From NCBI GenBank assembly GCA_035315885.1, contig DATFXM010000111.1, forward strand, positions 1 to 64,000: DNA of 64,000 bases, written 5' to 3'. Source of the stretch: DATFXM01 sp035315885. Lineage in GTDB: Bacteria; Acidobacteriota; Blastocatellia; UBA7656. Below are positions 63,439 to 64,000 of this stretch, piece by piece. The position numbers and the translations under genes are program-made. The notes under the pieces were generated by a model. It was not told where the DNA came from and searched no databases. It saw only the letters and a program-made list of their open reading frames with translations. The stretch's first letter is position 1. Every line of letters begins with the position of its first letter.

Positions 63439-64000
63439 CTAACTCCGAGGCCAAACCGAATCGGGCAGAAGCGATCCCTCTTCACGTTCGCTCTTTGTCC
63501 GCGCTGCGGACGTGACCTTAATCGGATATTCATTGGTGTAGCAAGCGGTGCAGTGGCGCGTACCATTTGAATCACCGCAGGCGCGCAGCATACCCTCGAG
63601 GCTGAGATATCCGAGGCTGTCGGCTCCAATGAACTCCGCAATCTCGTCAACCGAAAGGTTCGAAGCGATCAACTCCTCGCGAGTGGGCGTGTCGACGCCA
63701 AAAAAACAAGGAGCAATTGTCGGAGGACAACTGATTCGAACGTGAACCTCTCGGGCTCCTGCGTGCCGCACCATCTGAACGATTTTCTTGGACGTAGTCC
63801 CTCGGACGATAGAGTCGTCTATCAAAACAACTCGCAAGCCTTCGATCAGATCGCGCACCGGGTTGAGCTTAACTTTCACGCCAAAATGCCTGATAGATTG
63901 CTTTGGTTCTATGAACGTGCGTCCGATATAGTGGTTGCGGACCAGGCCGAAACGGAACTTCAAACCCGACTCAGCCGAATAGCCGATTGCGGCCGAAACA
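63439..64000 (-). CDS. purF: Amidophosphoribosyltransferase, C-terminal part (cut by window edge)
   Basis: The frame runs out of the right edge at 64000; 186 codons are visible. The PRPP-binding loop VVLIDDSIVRGTTS, GLVRNHYIGRTFI upstream and the C-terminal CTACYTNEYPI block identify PurF, the first step of purine synthesis. The N-terminal glutaminase domain lies outside the window. Reading back from TTG 63963 continues in frame with VSAAIGYSAESG, so that TTG is not the start. Confidence 0.96.
   Translation of the reverse strand, partial: VSAAIGYSAESGLKFRFGLVRNHYIGRTFIEPKQSIRHFGVKVKLNPVRDLIEGLRVVLIDDSIVRGTTSKKIVQMVRHAGAREVHVRISCPPTIAPCFFGVDTPTREELIASNLSVDEIAEFIGADSLGYLSLEGMLRACGDSNGTRHCTACYTNEYPIKVTSAARTKSEREEGSLLPDSVWPRS

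Overview
The window looks like a chromosomal contig from a member of the Acidobacteriota, most likely class Blastocatellia or a relative. The reasons are two tandem VWFA-related proteins of the acidobacterial type, a pair of DUF4384 proteins, a DUF6677-like membrane protein, an Asn-rich PknB-type kinase, WD40-caspase and winged-helix/STAND giants, and short palindromic text-like repeats (ACTCAGCACTCAGCACT type) at gene ends. This assignment is inference from gene content; no rRNA gene is present to confirm it, and I recognised no tRNA.

Layout. 0.2-5.9 kb: two DUF4384 exported proteins, an HtrA-like serine protease, a metzincin-like metalloprotease and a small lipocalin-like protein. 6.1-11.8 kb: a large VWA surface protein and two VWFA-related exported proteins. 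12.2-16.1 kb: ion transport and energy (membrane pyrophosphatase, small membrane protein, CorA). 16.1-24.5 kb, all minus: aldo/keto reductase, DUF1080 hydrolase, a broken exo/endonuclease remnant, a membrane-TPR protein and a predicted exported 14-blade WD40-caspase. 24.8-28.3 kb: hemerythrin-like protein and a winged-helix/nSTAND ATPase with a multi-pass membrane tail. 28.4-36.6 kb: housekeeping block (uppS, glgA, trxA, purA, sigma-70, acpS, rnz). 37-43.5 kb: sugar dehydrogenase with BACON repeats, beta-CASP hydrolase, Ser/Thr kinase, two small membrane proteins. 43.8-49 kb: small protein, histone-deacetylase-like enzyme, TPR protein, class II ribonucleotide reductase. 49.0-49.7 kb: a gene-free inverted array of about 77-bp repeats. 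49.7-61.1 kb: surface glycan and transport genes (membrane alkaline-phosphatase-fold enzyme, WbpP-like epimerase, carbamoyltransferase, PotA/PotB, WbpD/WbpB-like enzymes, two zinc-ribbon membrane proteins). 61.1-64 kb: purM, DUF3006, ComEC-like MBL hydrolase and purF (cut by the window edge) in one tightly packed operon.

Functional links. purA, purM and purF belong to purine synthesis; acpS, uppS and the glycan enzymes feed envelope synthesis; glgA and the sugar dehydrogenase handle carbohydrate. The WD40-caspase, nSTAND protein, Ser/Thr kinase and TPR proteins are signal-transduction types whose targets cannot be read from the sequence.

The most unusual structure is non-coding. All seven convergent gene junctions carry repeats of a few families, often starting within a few bases of both stop codons and sometimes supplying the stop codon. 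The junction at 49.0-49.7 kb holds seven copies of a 75-90 bp double-hairpin unit in two opposed arrays.
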